Made by a program: the position numbers and the translations under genes. A stretch of 31,172 nucleotides of DNA from JBGSYN01 sp041750975 (GTDB lineage: Bacteria; Pseudomonadota; Alphaproteobacteria; Geminicoccales; Geminicoccaceae): NCBI GenBank assembly GCA_041750975.1, contig JBGSYN010000115.1, positions 1-31,172 of the forward strand. The letters are read 5' to 3'. The notes beneath the pieces are model-generated. The model ran no database searches. It was not told the origin of the DNA and saw only the letters and a list, made by a program, of their open reading frames with translations. Shown one piece after another: positions 25,040 to 31,172 of the stretch (position 1 is its first letter; each line of letters starts with the position of its first letter).

Positions 25040-26116
25040 ATGGCAGCGGTCGATGTGCGCAAGGTCGATAAATTTTTTGGAACCACGCAGGTCCTGCATG
25101 GTGTCGAGATCGATATCGAGGACGGCGAGTTCGTGGTCCTGGTCGGCCCCTCTGGCTGCGGTAAGTCGACGCTGCTTCGAATGATCGCCGGCCTGGAAGA
25201 GATTTCCCGGGGCGAGATCGCCATCGGCGGGCGTGTGGTCAACAATGTACCGCCCAAAGACCGCGATATCGCGATGGTTTTCCAGAATTACGCCCTTTAT
25301 CCGCATATGACCGTCCAGCAGAATATGGCGTTTTCATTGAAGCTGGCCCGTGCCCCGAAAAGCGTCATCGAAGAGCGCGTCGGCCGCGCTGCGGAGATCC
25401 TCGGCCTGCGGGACTATCTGGCGCGCTACCCGAGGCAGCTCTCCGGCGGCCAGCGCCAGCGTGTCGCCATGGGACGCGCCATTGTCCGCGATCCGCAGGT
25501 CTTCCTGTTCGACGAACCGCTCTCCAATCTCGACGCCAAGCTCCGCGTGCAAATGCGGACCGAGATCAAGGAGTTGCATCAGCGGCTTAAAACGACCGCC
25601 GTCTATGTGACGCATGACCAGATCGAAGCGATGACGATGGCGGACCGGATCGTTGTCCTGCAATTCGGCGTCGTCGAGCAAGTGGGCCCACCCCTCGACC
25701 TTTACGATACGCCAAACAATTTGTTCGTGGCCGGGTTCATCGGTTCGCCGTCGATGAACTTCATCGACGCCAAGATCCGCCGCAACGGTGCCGCACCTGT
25801 GGCCGTCACCGGCAATGGCACCGAACTTCCCCTGCCGCCCCGCGCCGGCGGCGAGGACGGCCAGGACGTCGTCTACGGGATCCGACCCGAGCATCTGGTG
25901 CTGGGCGAGAACGAAACCGGACAGCAAGCGGAAGTCGTGGTGGTCGAGCCGACCGGGGCCGAGATCCTCGTGGTGACCAGGTTTGCAGGCTCGGAGAGCC
26001 AGGTCGTCTTTAAGGAGCGCCATAATTTCAGGCCGGGTGATATGATCACCTTGACGCCTGATCTCGATCACGTTCATGTTTTCGATAAGCAGACCGGCCA
26101 GCGTCTGATCCACTAA
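25040..26116 (+). CDS. ugpC: ABC transporter ATPase, UgpC/MalK-type (orphan)
   Basis: This 358-aa protein is the ATPase of a carbohydrate-type ABC importer. Walker A GPSGCGKST is at residues 36-44, the Q-loop glutamine at 82, the signature LSGGQ at 134-138, Walker B VFLFDEP at 154-160 and the switch histidine H192. After residue 235 comes the regulatory MalK/UgpC domain (IGSPSMNFIDA, VYGIRPEHLVL, VVVEPTGAEILV). The ugpC symbol reflects family resemblance, not proven glycerol-3-phosphate specificity. No permease or binding protein accompanies it, so it may energise importers encoded elsewhere, as MsmX does in Bacillus. A ribosome site AGGA lies 8 nt before the ATG. Confidence 0.93.
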   Translation: MAAVDVRKVDKFFGTTQVLHGVEIDIEDGEFVVLVGPSGCGKSTLLRMIAGLEEISRGEIAIGGRVVNNVPPKDRDIAMVFQNYALYPHMTVQQNMAFSLKLARAPKSVIEERVGRAAEILGLRDYLARYPRQLSGGQRQRVAMGRAIVRDPQVFLFDEPLSNLDAKLRVQMRTEIKELHQRLKTTAVYVTHDQIEAMTMADRIVVLQFGVVEQVGPPLDLYDTPNNLFVAGFIGSPSMNFIDAKIRRNGAAPVAVTGNGTELPLPPRAGGEDGQDVVYGIRPEHLVLGENETGQQAEVVVVEPTGAEILVVTRFAGSESQVVFKERHNFRPGDMITLTPDLDHVHVFDKQTGQRLIH

Positions 26117-26203
26117 TATTTGTAGACTTCGTGATTGCGTTTGAAGGCGGGGACTAAGCTGCCTCAACCATAGTGCCGTCCTGATCTGGAGACCGTTGTT
26201 AGA

Positions 26204-26383
26204 ATGCGCGAGGCCTTATCTGGCGCGGGTATGGCTGTCGTGGCTCTGATCGGCTTGCTGATAGCCAGCCGATCGAATCATGACGTCGTCTCGACGATAG
26301 GTGTGATGATGTTTGTTGTCGGTGTCGGGGCGATATTCGTCCTCGTCCACAGGCTAACCGGAAACAAAACGCAGCAGCACTAG
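26204..26383 (+). CDS. Small two-helix membrane protein
   Basis: A 59-aa frame starts at the ATG at 26204 and ends at TAG 26381-26383. It has two hydrophobic segments: residues 8-24 (AGMAVVALIGLLIASR) and 34-53 (IGVMMFVVGVGAIFVLVHRL), joined by a short polar loop, with a basic tail. This pattern, MRE-LS-AGMA-VALIGL-IASR, resembles small uncharacterised membrane proteins I have seen in Rhodospirillales, though I cannot confirm it. No strong ribosome site is present. It lies 88 bp after the ABC ATPase and converges on the ydcF-like gene. Confidence 0.62.
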   Translation: MREALSGAGMAVVALIGLLIASRSNHDVVSTIGVMMFVVGVGAIFVLVHRLTGNKTQQH

Positions 26384-26403
26384 TGCCACCTGGGTTTTGT
26401 TCC

Positions 26404-27228
26404 TCAACTGTTCGTCTCTGCGGTCGTCTGCTGGAGCGGTCCCCAAATCGAGTCCGTCTTGCCTTGCCACCACAACTCGGCGAGCCCGAGCCATTCGTTC
26501 AGACTGAAATCCAGAAGAAAGAGATAATAGGTCGGGCGCAGATGCGGTGCTATCGGCTCATAGTCCCCATTGGTCCGAAAATCGGTGGGCCAGGGGCGGA
26601 TGTCCCAGCCCGCCGCCTCGAAAACCGCCATGGCGCGAGGCATGCGGTAAGCCGAAGCTGAGAGATACCAGACCTCGTCCGGCTCCGGTTTTGCCAGATC
26701 CAGCGTATTTACCGCGAACTCCTCCATGGTCAGGGAGTGGGGCTCGTAGGTGATCCGATCGGGGTCGAATCCTACCCTCCGATAATATTGCCGGACGTAA
26801 GACGACAGATCGGCGGGATAGCTGTCCGTGGATTCGCCGATGCCGGTGAGAATAAGCTCGGCATCGGGGAAATGCTGTGCAAACTCGACCAATGCCAGGA
26901 ATGGCTGGCCTTCGCCGTTAATGGCCGGCGCGTTTCGAGCCTCTGAGATGGATTTGTTGATGCGGCTGCCTATGGCGACGACACCATCGACCCGTTCGGG
27001 ATAGCGCTCGGCCTGCCCGTAGCGGTTCTCGAGCGGTACGATGAGCCATTCACCGAACGGCAGGAAAGACAACAGGAACATGGCGACCAGAAAGACGGCC
27101 CCGAACCAGATGATCCAGAAGCGGCGCAACAACAACCCGCCACAAACGCCGATGACCGCAGCCAGAAGCAGCCAGTTGCTCGGCTTGACGATAAGGTCGA
27201 GGAACTTGTGCAGAAGATAGTCGGTCAC
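26404..27228 (-). CDS. YdcF family protein (DUF218, ElyC/SanA-like)
   Basis: A 274-aa membrane-anchored protein. Two helices lie at about residues 16-37 and 39-58, followed by a periplasmic or cytosolic DUF218 domain: DGVVAIGSRIN, LILTGIGESTDSYPAD, then ITYEPHSLTMEEFAVNTLDL and VWYLSASAYRMPRAMAVFEAAGWDIRPWPTDFRT, in pieces typical of the family. E. coli ElyC of this family affects peptidoglycan precursor supply; other members may bind S-adenosylmethionine. The likely start is a GTG at 27228 without a clear ribosome site. It is divergent from the flippase gene. Confidence 0.88.
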   Translation of the reverse strand: MTDYLLHKFLDLIVKPSNWLLLAAVIGVCGGLLLRRFWIIWFGAVFLVAMFLLSFLPFGEWLIVPLENRYGQAERYPERVDGVVAIGSRINKSISEARNAPAINGEGQPFLALVEFAQHFPDAELILTGIGESTDSYPADLSSYVRQYYRRVGFDPDRITYEPHSLTMEEFAVNTLDLAKPEPDEVWYLSASAYRMPRAMAVFEAAGWDIRPWPTDFRTNGDYEPIAPHLRPTYYLFLLDFSLNEWLGLAELWWQGKTDSIWGPLQQTTAETNS

Positions 27229-27346
27229 GGCACACCAAAGCAGAGTGAAAAGGAGCCCGCTCCATTGCCGGCACGGGAACCGGCGTCAAGCGCTGAATGC
27301 AGTTGCGCTGAACCGAAAGCTCTCCTCTTTACCGGACATTAAGTTT

Positions 27347-27361
27347 AGACCCCTAGGGTCT
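27347..27361. promoter_or_regulatory. Inverted repeat AGACCC-CTA-GGGTCT upstream of the flippase
   Basis: Perfect six-base arms with a 3-bp centre lie 43 bp upstream of the flippase ATG, in the divergent gap with the ydcF-like gene. It could be an operator or a leader hairpin. There is no further evidence for a regulator. Confidence 0.35.
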
Positions 27362-27404
27362 GCCGGCATGATTGGTTGCCCTGCCCGACCTTCAAGGGAC
27401 CACG

Positions 27405-28790
27405 ATGGCTCGCCGGTTACTTCTGGATTCTCTTTGGGTGTTCAGCACGCGCGTCTTGATGCGCGTCGCCAATTTTCTCGTCCTGATCATCCTGGCGCGC
27501 GCCTTGTCGCTCGATGCTTTCGGGACCTACGGGTTGGCGATTTCCACGCTCTTGATGTTGTCCTTCATGCTGGATCTGGGCACCCGACAATCCAGCGCGG
27601 TCGAAATCGCCAAGACCGAGACGCCGGAAACCTTCGCGACGCATCTCCTTGCCTTGTCGCTGATCATTTCGCTCATGGCGGTCCTGGTGACGGCCCTCAT
27701 GATGCGCGCGATCATGATGCCGCCGGAAGACATCGTGATCGCGCTCGTGGCATTGACCGCATTTCCGATCATGATCCTTCGATGCGTGCAAGGTATCCAG
27801 CTCGGCCTCGGGCGCCTCGATCAGCTCAATCTCTCGGAACTCTTGCCGCGACTCCTCATGCTGCCGGCCTTGGCGATTTTGTGGTGGGTCGACTGGCTGA
27901 GTCTCGAGGCGGCATTGATTGCGATGCTGGTCGGCCATCTGATCGGCGCTCTCTATCTCGTTGCCGTGTCCTCGCCCATGATCCGATTCAGGGCACGGCT
28001 TCAAGCCTCGATATTCTTGACCCTACTGCGCCACGGTATGGCTTTCGCTGGCGGCGCCATTGCCATGATCTTGTTGGGCCGCGTCTCGATATGGATTATC
28101 GGCGCCCTTTCCGGACCGGCGGATGTCGGCGTGTTTTTCGCCATGACGCGTCTCTCTGAGCTTCCGGTCGAGGTTGCAGGCGCCATCGGCGTGGCGCTCT
28201 TCAGCCACGGGGTCCGCCGCACAGCCGGCGCATCGAACGGTGCGGATACGGCAAGGGTGGTTCGGTCGGTCAATTTTCTGCTGCTGCTCGGTGCTGTCTT
28301 GATGGCCTGGTGGGCGGAGCCGCTGCTGCGGCTGAGCTTCGGGCCCGAGTTCGTCGCCTATGCCGGACTTCTGCAAATCATGCTGGCCGGTGCGGTACTG
28401 AGCTGCATGAGCATGATGCTTTATCCCTGTCTCGCCTCGAACGGCCGGGCCCGGGTCGGCCTTTGGGCCTATGGACCGGGCACAATCGCAGCGGCCGCCC
28501 TGACCTGGCTACTGGTGCCGGCCTTCGGTGTCTATGGTGCGGCGATTGCCGTCCTGATCGCCAAAACCTGGGCGGTTGTCGTGTTGGTTGTGGGCTTCGT
28601 CAGAACATTCGAGATTTCGCCCTGGGCTCTCATCCTGCCGTCCCTCGAAGACTTCCGACCTGTCGTCGCCATGATCTCGACAAAAATTTCGGGCCGGCGG
28701 CTCGGCTCGATCGTAAAGCCGAACCGAGATCGTCCATCGAGCCCTATGACCGCCACCGATGCCGATGGCGCCGAACGGATTTCCGCATGA
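27405..28790 (+). CDS. Polysaccharide flippase (Wzx/MVF superfamily)
   Basis: The product is 461 aa from the ATG at 27405, chosen because AAGGGA lies 5 nt upstream; a longer frame from 27372 has no ribosome site. The chain has 10-12 hydrophobic helices and the Wzx/RfbX type N-terminus: a basic start, LWVFSTRVLMRVANFLVLIILARALS, then FGTYGLAISTLLML (in pieces). A second-half signature is ALSGPADVGVFFAMTRLSELP. The last 45 residues are a polar, positively charged tail likely in the cytoplasm. Such proteins move lipid-linked glycans across the inner membrane for capsule, O-antigen or exopolysaccharide. The sulfotransferase follows 87 bp downstream, which suggests a joint role in a decorated surface glycan. 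Confidence 0.87.
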   Translation: MARRLLLDSLWVFSTRVLMRVANFLVLIILARALSLDAFGTYGLAISTLLMLSFMLDLGTRQSSAVEIAKTETPETFATHLLALSLIISLMAVLVTALMMRAIMMPPEDIVIALVALTAFPIMILRCVQGIQLGLGRLDQLNLSELLPRLLMLPALAILWWVDWLSLEAALIAMLVGHLIGALYLVAVSSPMIRFRARLQASIFLTLLRHGMAFAGGAIAMILLGRVSIWIIGALSGPADVGVFFAMTRLSELPVEVAGAIGVALFSHGVRRTAGASNGADTARVVRSVNFLLLLGAVLMAWWAEPLLRLSFGPEFVAYAGLLQIMLAGAVLSCMSMMLYPCLASNGRARVGLWAYGPGTIAAAALTWLLVPAFGVYGAAIAVLIAKTWAVVVLVVGFVRTFEISPWALILPSLEDFRPVVAMISTKISGRRLGSIVKPNRDRPSSPMTATDADGAERISA

Positions 28791-28877
28791 ATACCGAATC
28801 CTCAACTTGAGAGATCAGCGCACCAGGATTGCTGAAAACGGGACGCGGATCCCGGACATGCTGCACAGAGAACGGAT

Positions 28878-29636
28878 ATGAGCGCGAGTCGCACGAAAGC
28901 TTCAGAGACGCGGCCGAACGACGCCCGGTGCCCTGCCTTGCGTGGACGCCAGCGATATTACGCACGCCAGAAGCAGTTGCAGCGATTGCTCGAACAGCAA
29001 ATGCCCTGGCCGATGCTCCGGCCCCTGATCCGTTTCGGGACCTCGAATCCCTGGACCAAGCATCACCGAAAACGTGGCTGTATCTTCATCCATATCCCCA
29101 AGAACGCGGGGAACTCGGTGTCCCAGGTGATCTATGACAAGCCGTTTCTGGGCCACGACCCCCTTTCCCATTTCTTCGCGTTCGACGCCGAATCCGCCGC
29201 CCAATCGTTCAAGTTCGCATTCAGCCGCAACCCTTGGGACCGCCTGGTCTCGGCCTACCAGTACCTTAAGAGCCCGGAGCGCAGCGGCATCGATAGGGCC
29301 TTCGCCGAACTTCACCTCGCCGAGTCTCTCGATTTCCGTGACTTCGTCCACGCTCTCGAGGACCGGCCGGAGCTTCTCGCCTGGCATCATTTCAGGCCGC
29401 AGAACGAGTTCATCAAAGTCGACGGCAAGATATCGGTGGACTATGTCGGCAGTGTGGAATGCATTGCCAAGGATTTCGATAAGGTCGCGCAGCGGCTCGG
29501 CATCGACCGGCGATTGCCGCGTTTGAACGCGTCCAGGCGTACCGACTATCGTCAATATTACGACGATACGGCAGCCGAACGCGTCGCCAGAATTTACCAG
29601 GAAGATGTCAATATATTTGACTATTCTTTCACATGA
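28878..29636 (+). CDS. PAPS-dependent sulfotransferase (carbohydrate type, Sulfotransfer_2-like)
   Basis: This 252-aa protein has both nucleotide-binding motifs of PAPS sulfotransferases. The 5'-phosphosulfate loop is FIHIPKNAGNS at residues 70-80, and the 3'-phosphate motif is FSRNPWDRLVSAYQY at 115-129. The IPKxAGxS and RNPxDRxxSxY forms are typical of the Golgi chondroitin/heparan type and of bacterial polysaccharide enzymes. The N-terminal 60 residues are basic, with no signal or membrane helix, so it should act in the cytosol before export. Downstream of the flippase, a glycan acceptor is probable. The start ATG at 28878 has a modest GAGAA ribosome site. Confidence 0.9.
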   Translation: MSASRTKASETRPNDARCPALRGRQRYYARQKQLQRLLEQQMPWPMLRPLIRFGTSNPWTKHHRKRGCIFIHIPKNAGNSVSQVIYDKPFLGHDPLSHFFAFDAESAAQSFKFAFSRNPWDRLVSAYQYLKSPERSGIDRAFAELHLAESLDFRDFVHALEDRPELLAWHHFRPQNEFIKVDGKISVDYVGSVECIAKDFDKVAQRLGIDRRLPRLNASRRTDYRQYYDDTAAERVARIYQEDVNIFDYSFT

Positions 29637-29916
29637 ACCGGCTGCTCCAGTATTCGACGAGAAAAGAGATTTCGATAGGTCCTCAATGGCAAACATGTCC
29701 ATCATCCGAGCGCTTCAGTCCTGTCGCGTGAGCGCAGTCTTGAGCCACGCCGCCCAGAAATTTTCTCGGATGACGTCATCTTCCATGGATCGGGCACCGG
29801 CTCTACTGTGCTGACACATTCGCAATCAGCGGTCAGCAAGGCTGAATCCATTAATGACGCAGCACCGGTTTCGCAACGATCCCCAATTTCAGCTTTGGCC
29901 CGTATTGCGAGTTTCC
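29637..29916. other. Gap between sulfotransferase and wall hydrolase
   Basis: About 280 bp (217 if the hydrolase starts at the upstream ATG at 29854). A 32-codon frame from 29634 shows nothing family-like. The palindrome ATGACGTCAT is at about 29770. I see no promoter that I would defend. Confidence 0.4.
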
Positions 29917-30528
29917 ATGGACGTGTCCCGAAGATCGATCGGTTTTGTCGTTGCCCTGCTCGCTTGGCTCGTTTTCGCCTCGACGCCTCTCGCCCAGGAG
30001 GGAGCGCCGCCGGACGAGTGCGCCGCCGACAGCAGCGGCGGTCAGTCCGGAGACACGTCATCGCGCGCGGCGGAAACACTGGCCTCGGGTGACGACAACC
30101 CCTGTCGCTGCCTCGCCCAGGCGATCTATTTCGAGAGCCGCGGGCAGTCCCCTGATATCATGCTGGCGGTTGCAAGCGTCATCTTGAACCGGGTCACGTC
30201 ACCGCTCTTTCCCGAATCGGTTTGCGGCGTGGTCCATCAGGGCGGCGAGGACGGCGGCTGCCAGTTTGCCTGGTGGTGCGACGGACGATCGGACCTGCCG
30301 CGCGAGGAGGAAGAATGGGTCAAGGCCGTGGAGATAGCGCGCGCCGCGTTGGACAATCCGGCCTCGGACCCGTCGAAAGGTGGATATTATTTTTATTCCG
30401 GCGACGCCGATATGCCTTGGAAACTCGATCGACCCGTCACCACCAAAATAGACCAGGTCCGTTTCTATGGCCTCGCCCCGAGCGAACGGGAACAGGCTGC
30501 CGCAGCTGAAACCGAACAAGCGCAATAG
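29917..30528 (+). CDS. Cell wall hydrolase, SleB/Hydrolase_2 family
   Basis: About 203 aa from the ATG at 29917, which begins an orthodox signal peptide (RRSIGFVVALLAWLVFASTPLAQ); an in-frame ATG at 29854 would add 21 residues and is less likely. The hydrolase domain starts near residue 62: CRCLAQAIYFESRGQ with the catalytic-type Glu at E73, then LAVASVILNRVTSPLFPESVCGVVHQ, CQFAWWCDG, and KGGYYFYSGD. This domain in SleB and CwlJ lyses spore cortex in Bacillus, and in alphaproteobacteria it is found in secreted peptidoglycan hydrolases. Five cysteines (63, 65, 103, 115, 121) could form disulfides in the periplasm. Neighbouring glycan genes are consistent with an envelope role. Confidence 0.9.
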   Translation: MDVSRRSIGFVVALLAWLVFASTPLAQEGAPPDECAADSSGGQSGDTSSRAAETLASGDDNPCRCLAQAIYFESRGQSPDIMLAVASVILNRVTSPLFPESVCGVVHQGGEDGGCQFAWWCDGRSDLPREEEEWVKAVEIARAALDNPASDPSKGGYYFYSGDADMPWKLDRPVTTKIDQVRFYGLAPSEREQAAAAETEQAQ

Positions 30529-30921
30529 CGCCGGGAACAATCCTATAGCGGCGCATTATGCCACTTTGCGCCAGCCGCAAGACGTCCAGCGCAACGTGGC
30601 TCCACCAAGTCTTGCCCCGGAATAAACGAACTCCGGCCTCCCGCAAACTATCGGCAGTCATCACCCGCCACAGCCGTCGGCGCATGCTAAGCGCTGAGCT
30701 GCTCAGGTCTTAGCGGCAGCGGTTGGCGCAATCGCGCTGCAGGGTCTTCGACCGATCGCCCGGCAGGATCGACGGCCATCAAGCCCGCCGACCTGCAGAC
30801 GCCAGGAAGAAAGTGGCAGAACAACGCCTTACGAGCCTGTCCAGCGACCGGTGAGCCGGGTCACATCAAGCCTGAAATTTCCCGTGTAGACATCTCTTCA
30901 GCTCAAACGAGGAGAAGTTCG
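30529..30921. other. 393-bp intergenic region
   Basis: I see no convincing gene. An open frame on the minus strand at 30437-30685 overlaps the hydrolase end and has no ribosome site. Seven-base arms GCAAGAC and GTCTTGC at 30577-30583 and 30609-30615 could pair, but the 25-nt loop makes this weak. The right end carries the AGGAG site for the next gene. Confidence 0.45.
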
Positions 30922-31172
30922 ATGCGAATGAGAACAGGTTTGGTGGTTGCGGCGATCTGGATCAGTGCCATCGGCACGGCGGAAGCCGGAGGTTCATCGA
31001 TCGACGCCGGCGCGCGTGCCAAGGTCATGAGCACGCTCGCCAAGACTTATCAAAAGGGCAAGGCGCCGGACGGCAGCACCGTCGTTCGCGGCGACGTCGT
31101 TCAGACCGGCTGCGGGGGCGTGAACGTCGGCGTCATCACCGATCCCAAAGCGGCACGCAACCTGCGCGAACA
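30922..31172 (+). CDS. Secreted hypothetical protein, cut by window edge
   Basis: Eighty-three complete codons are visible and the gene continues past the window. The start ATG at 30922 has a good AGGAG at 30910-30914 with a 7-nt spacer. The N-terminus is a signal peptide (MRMRTGLVVAAIWISAIGTAEA). The mature part (SSIDAGARAKVMSTLAKTYQKGK, then CGGVNVGVITDPKAARNL) has a single Cys and no recognised family. No function can be given. Confidence 0.75.
   Translation, partial: MRMRTGLVVAAIWISAIGTAEAGGSSIDAGARAKVMSTLAKTYQKGKAPDGSTVVRGDVVQTGCGGVNVGVITDPKAARNLRE

Noticed and set aside
30437..30685. Minus-strand 82-codon frame
   Set aside because: It overlaps the 3' end of the wall hydrolase and has no ribosome site or recognisable family.

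Overview
The window (about 31 kb, GC-rich) looks like chromosomal core sequence from a free-living, flagellated alphaproteobacterium, most plausibly Rhodospirillales-like. Reasons are the divergent lgt-midA-pgeF / ubiK-ybjN-proC block, the aminotransferase-ftsK-lolA string, the dnaK-dnaJ pair, an orphan TAXI-type binding protein, and strong GC-driven open frames antisense to real genes. The taxon is inferred from gene content and order, not from a marker gene. No rRNA, tRNA, CRISPR array, intact insertion sequence or prophage was recognised.

Layout. 1-650: a small protein of unknown function carrying five spaced copies of a (Y/C)T(N/H)(D/N/E)(F/L) motif. 649-7852, minus strand: a MATE exporter, lolA, ftsK, a DapC-like aminotransferase and alanine dehydrogenase. 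8045-10242, plus strand: two translationally overlapping secreted proteins that look like diverged copies of one another, then an orphan TAXI solute-binding protein. 10261-13003, minus strand: lgt, midA and pgeF, joined by two ATGA overlaps. 13204-16172, plus strand: ubiK, ybjN, proC, a COQ9/TetR-like gene and a CsaA-type tRNA-binding protein. 16416-20070: flagellin, fliD and fliS. 20071-21063: almost 1 kb without a convincing gene, ending in a candidate dnaK promoter. 21064-24926: dnaK, an intergenic hairpin, dnaJ, and an unknown winged-helix-like gene. 25040-26383: an orphan MalK/UgpC-type ATPase and a 59-residue two-helix membrane protein. 26404-30528: a YdcF-type protein, a polysaccharide flippase, a PAPS-type sulfotransferase and a SleB-type wall hydrolase. 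The last gene is a secreted protein cut by the window edge.

How the genes fit together. Several blocks serve the envelope: Lgt makes lipoproteins and LolA carries them to the outer membrane, PgeF and the SleB-like hydrolase act on peptidoglycan, and the flippase with the sulfotransferase suggests a sulfated surface glycan. UbiK, the COQ9-like protein and MidA (homologue of the mitochondrial complex I factor NDUFAF7) point to quinone and respiratory-chain work. Most of the window is conserved housekeeping. The less explained parts are the secreted pair next to the TAXI protein, the repeat protein at the left edge, the gene after dnaJ, and a near-identical 21-bp dyad just upstream of both ald and flagellin.
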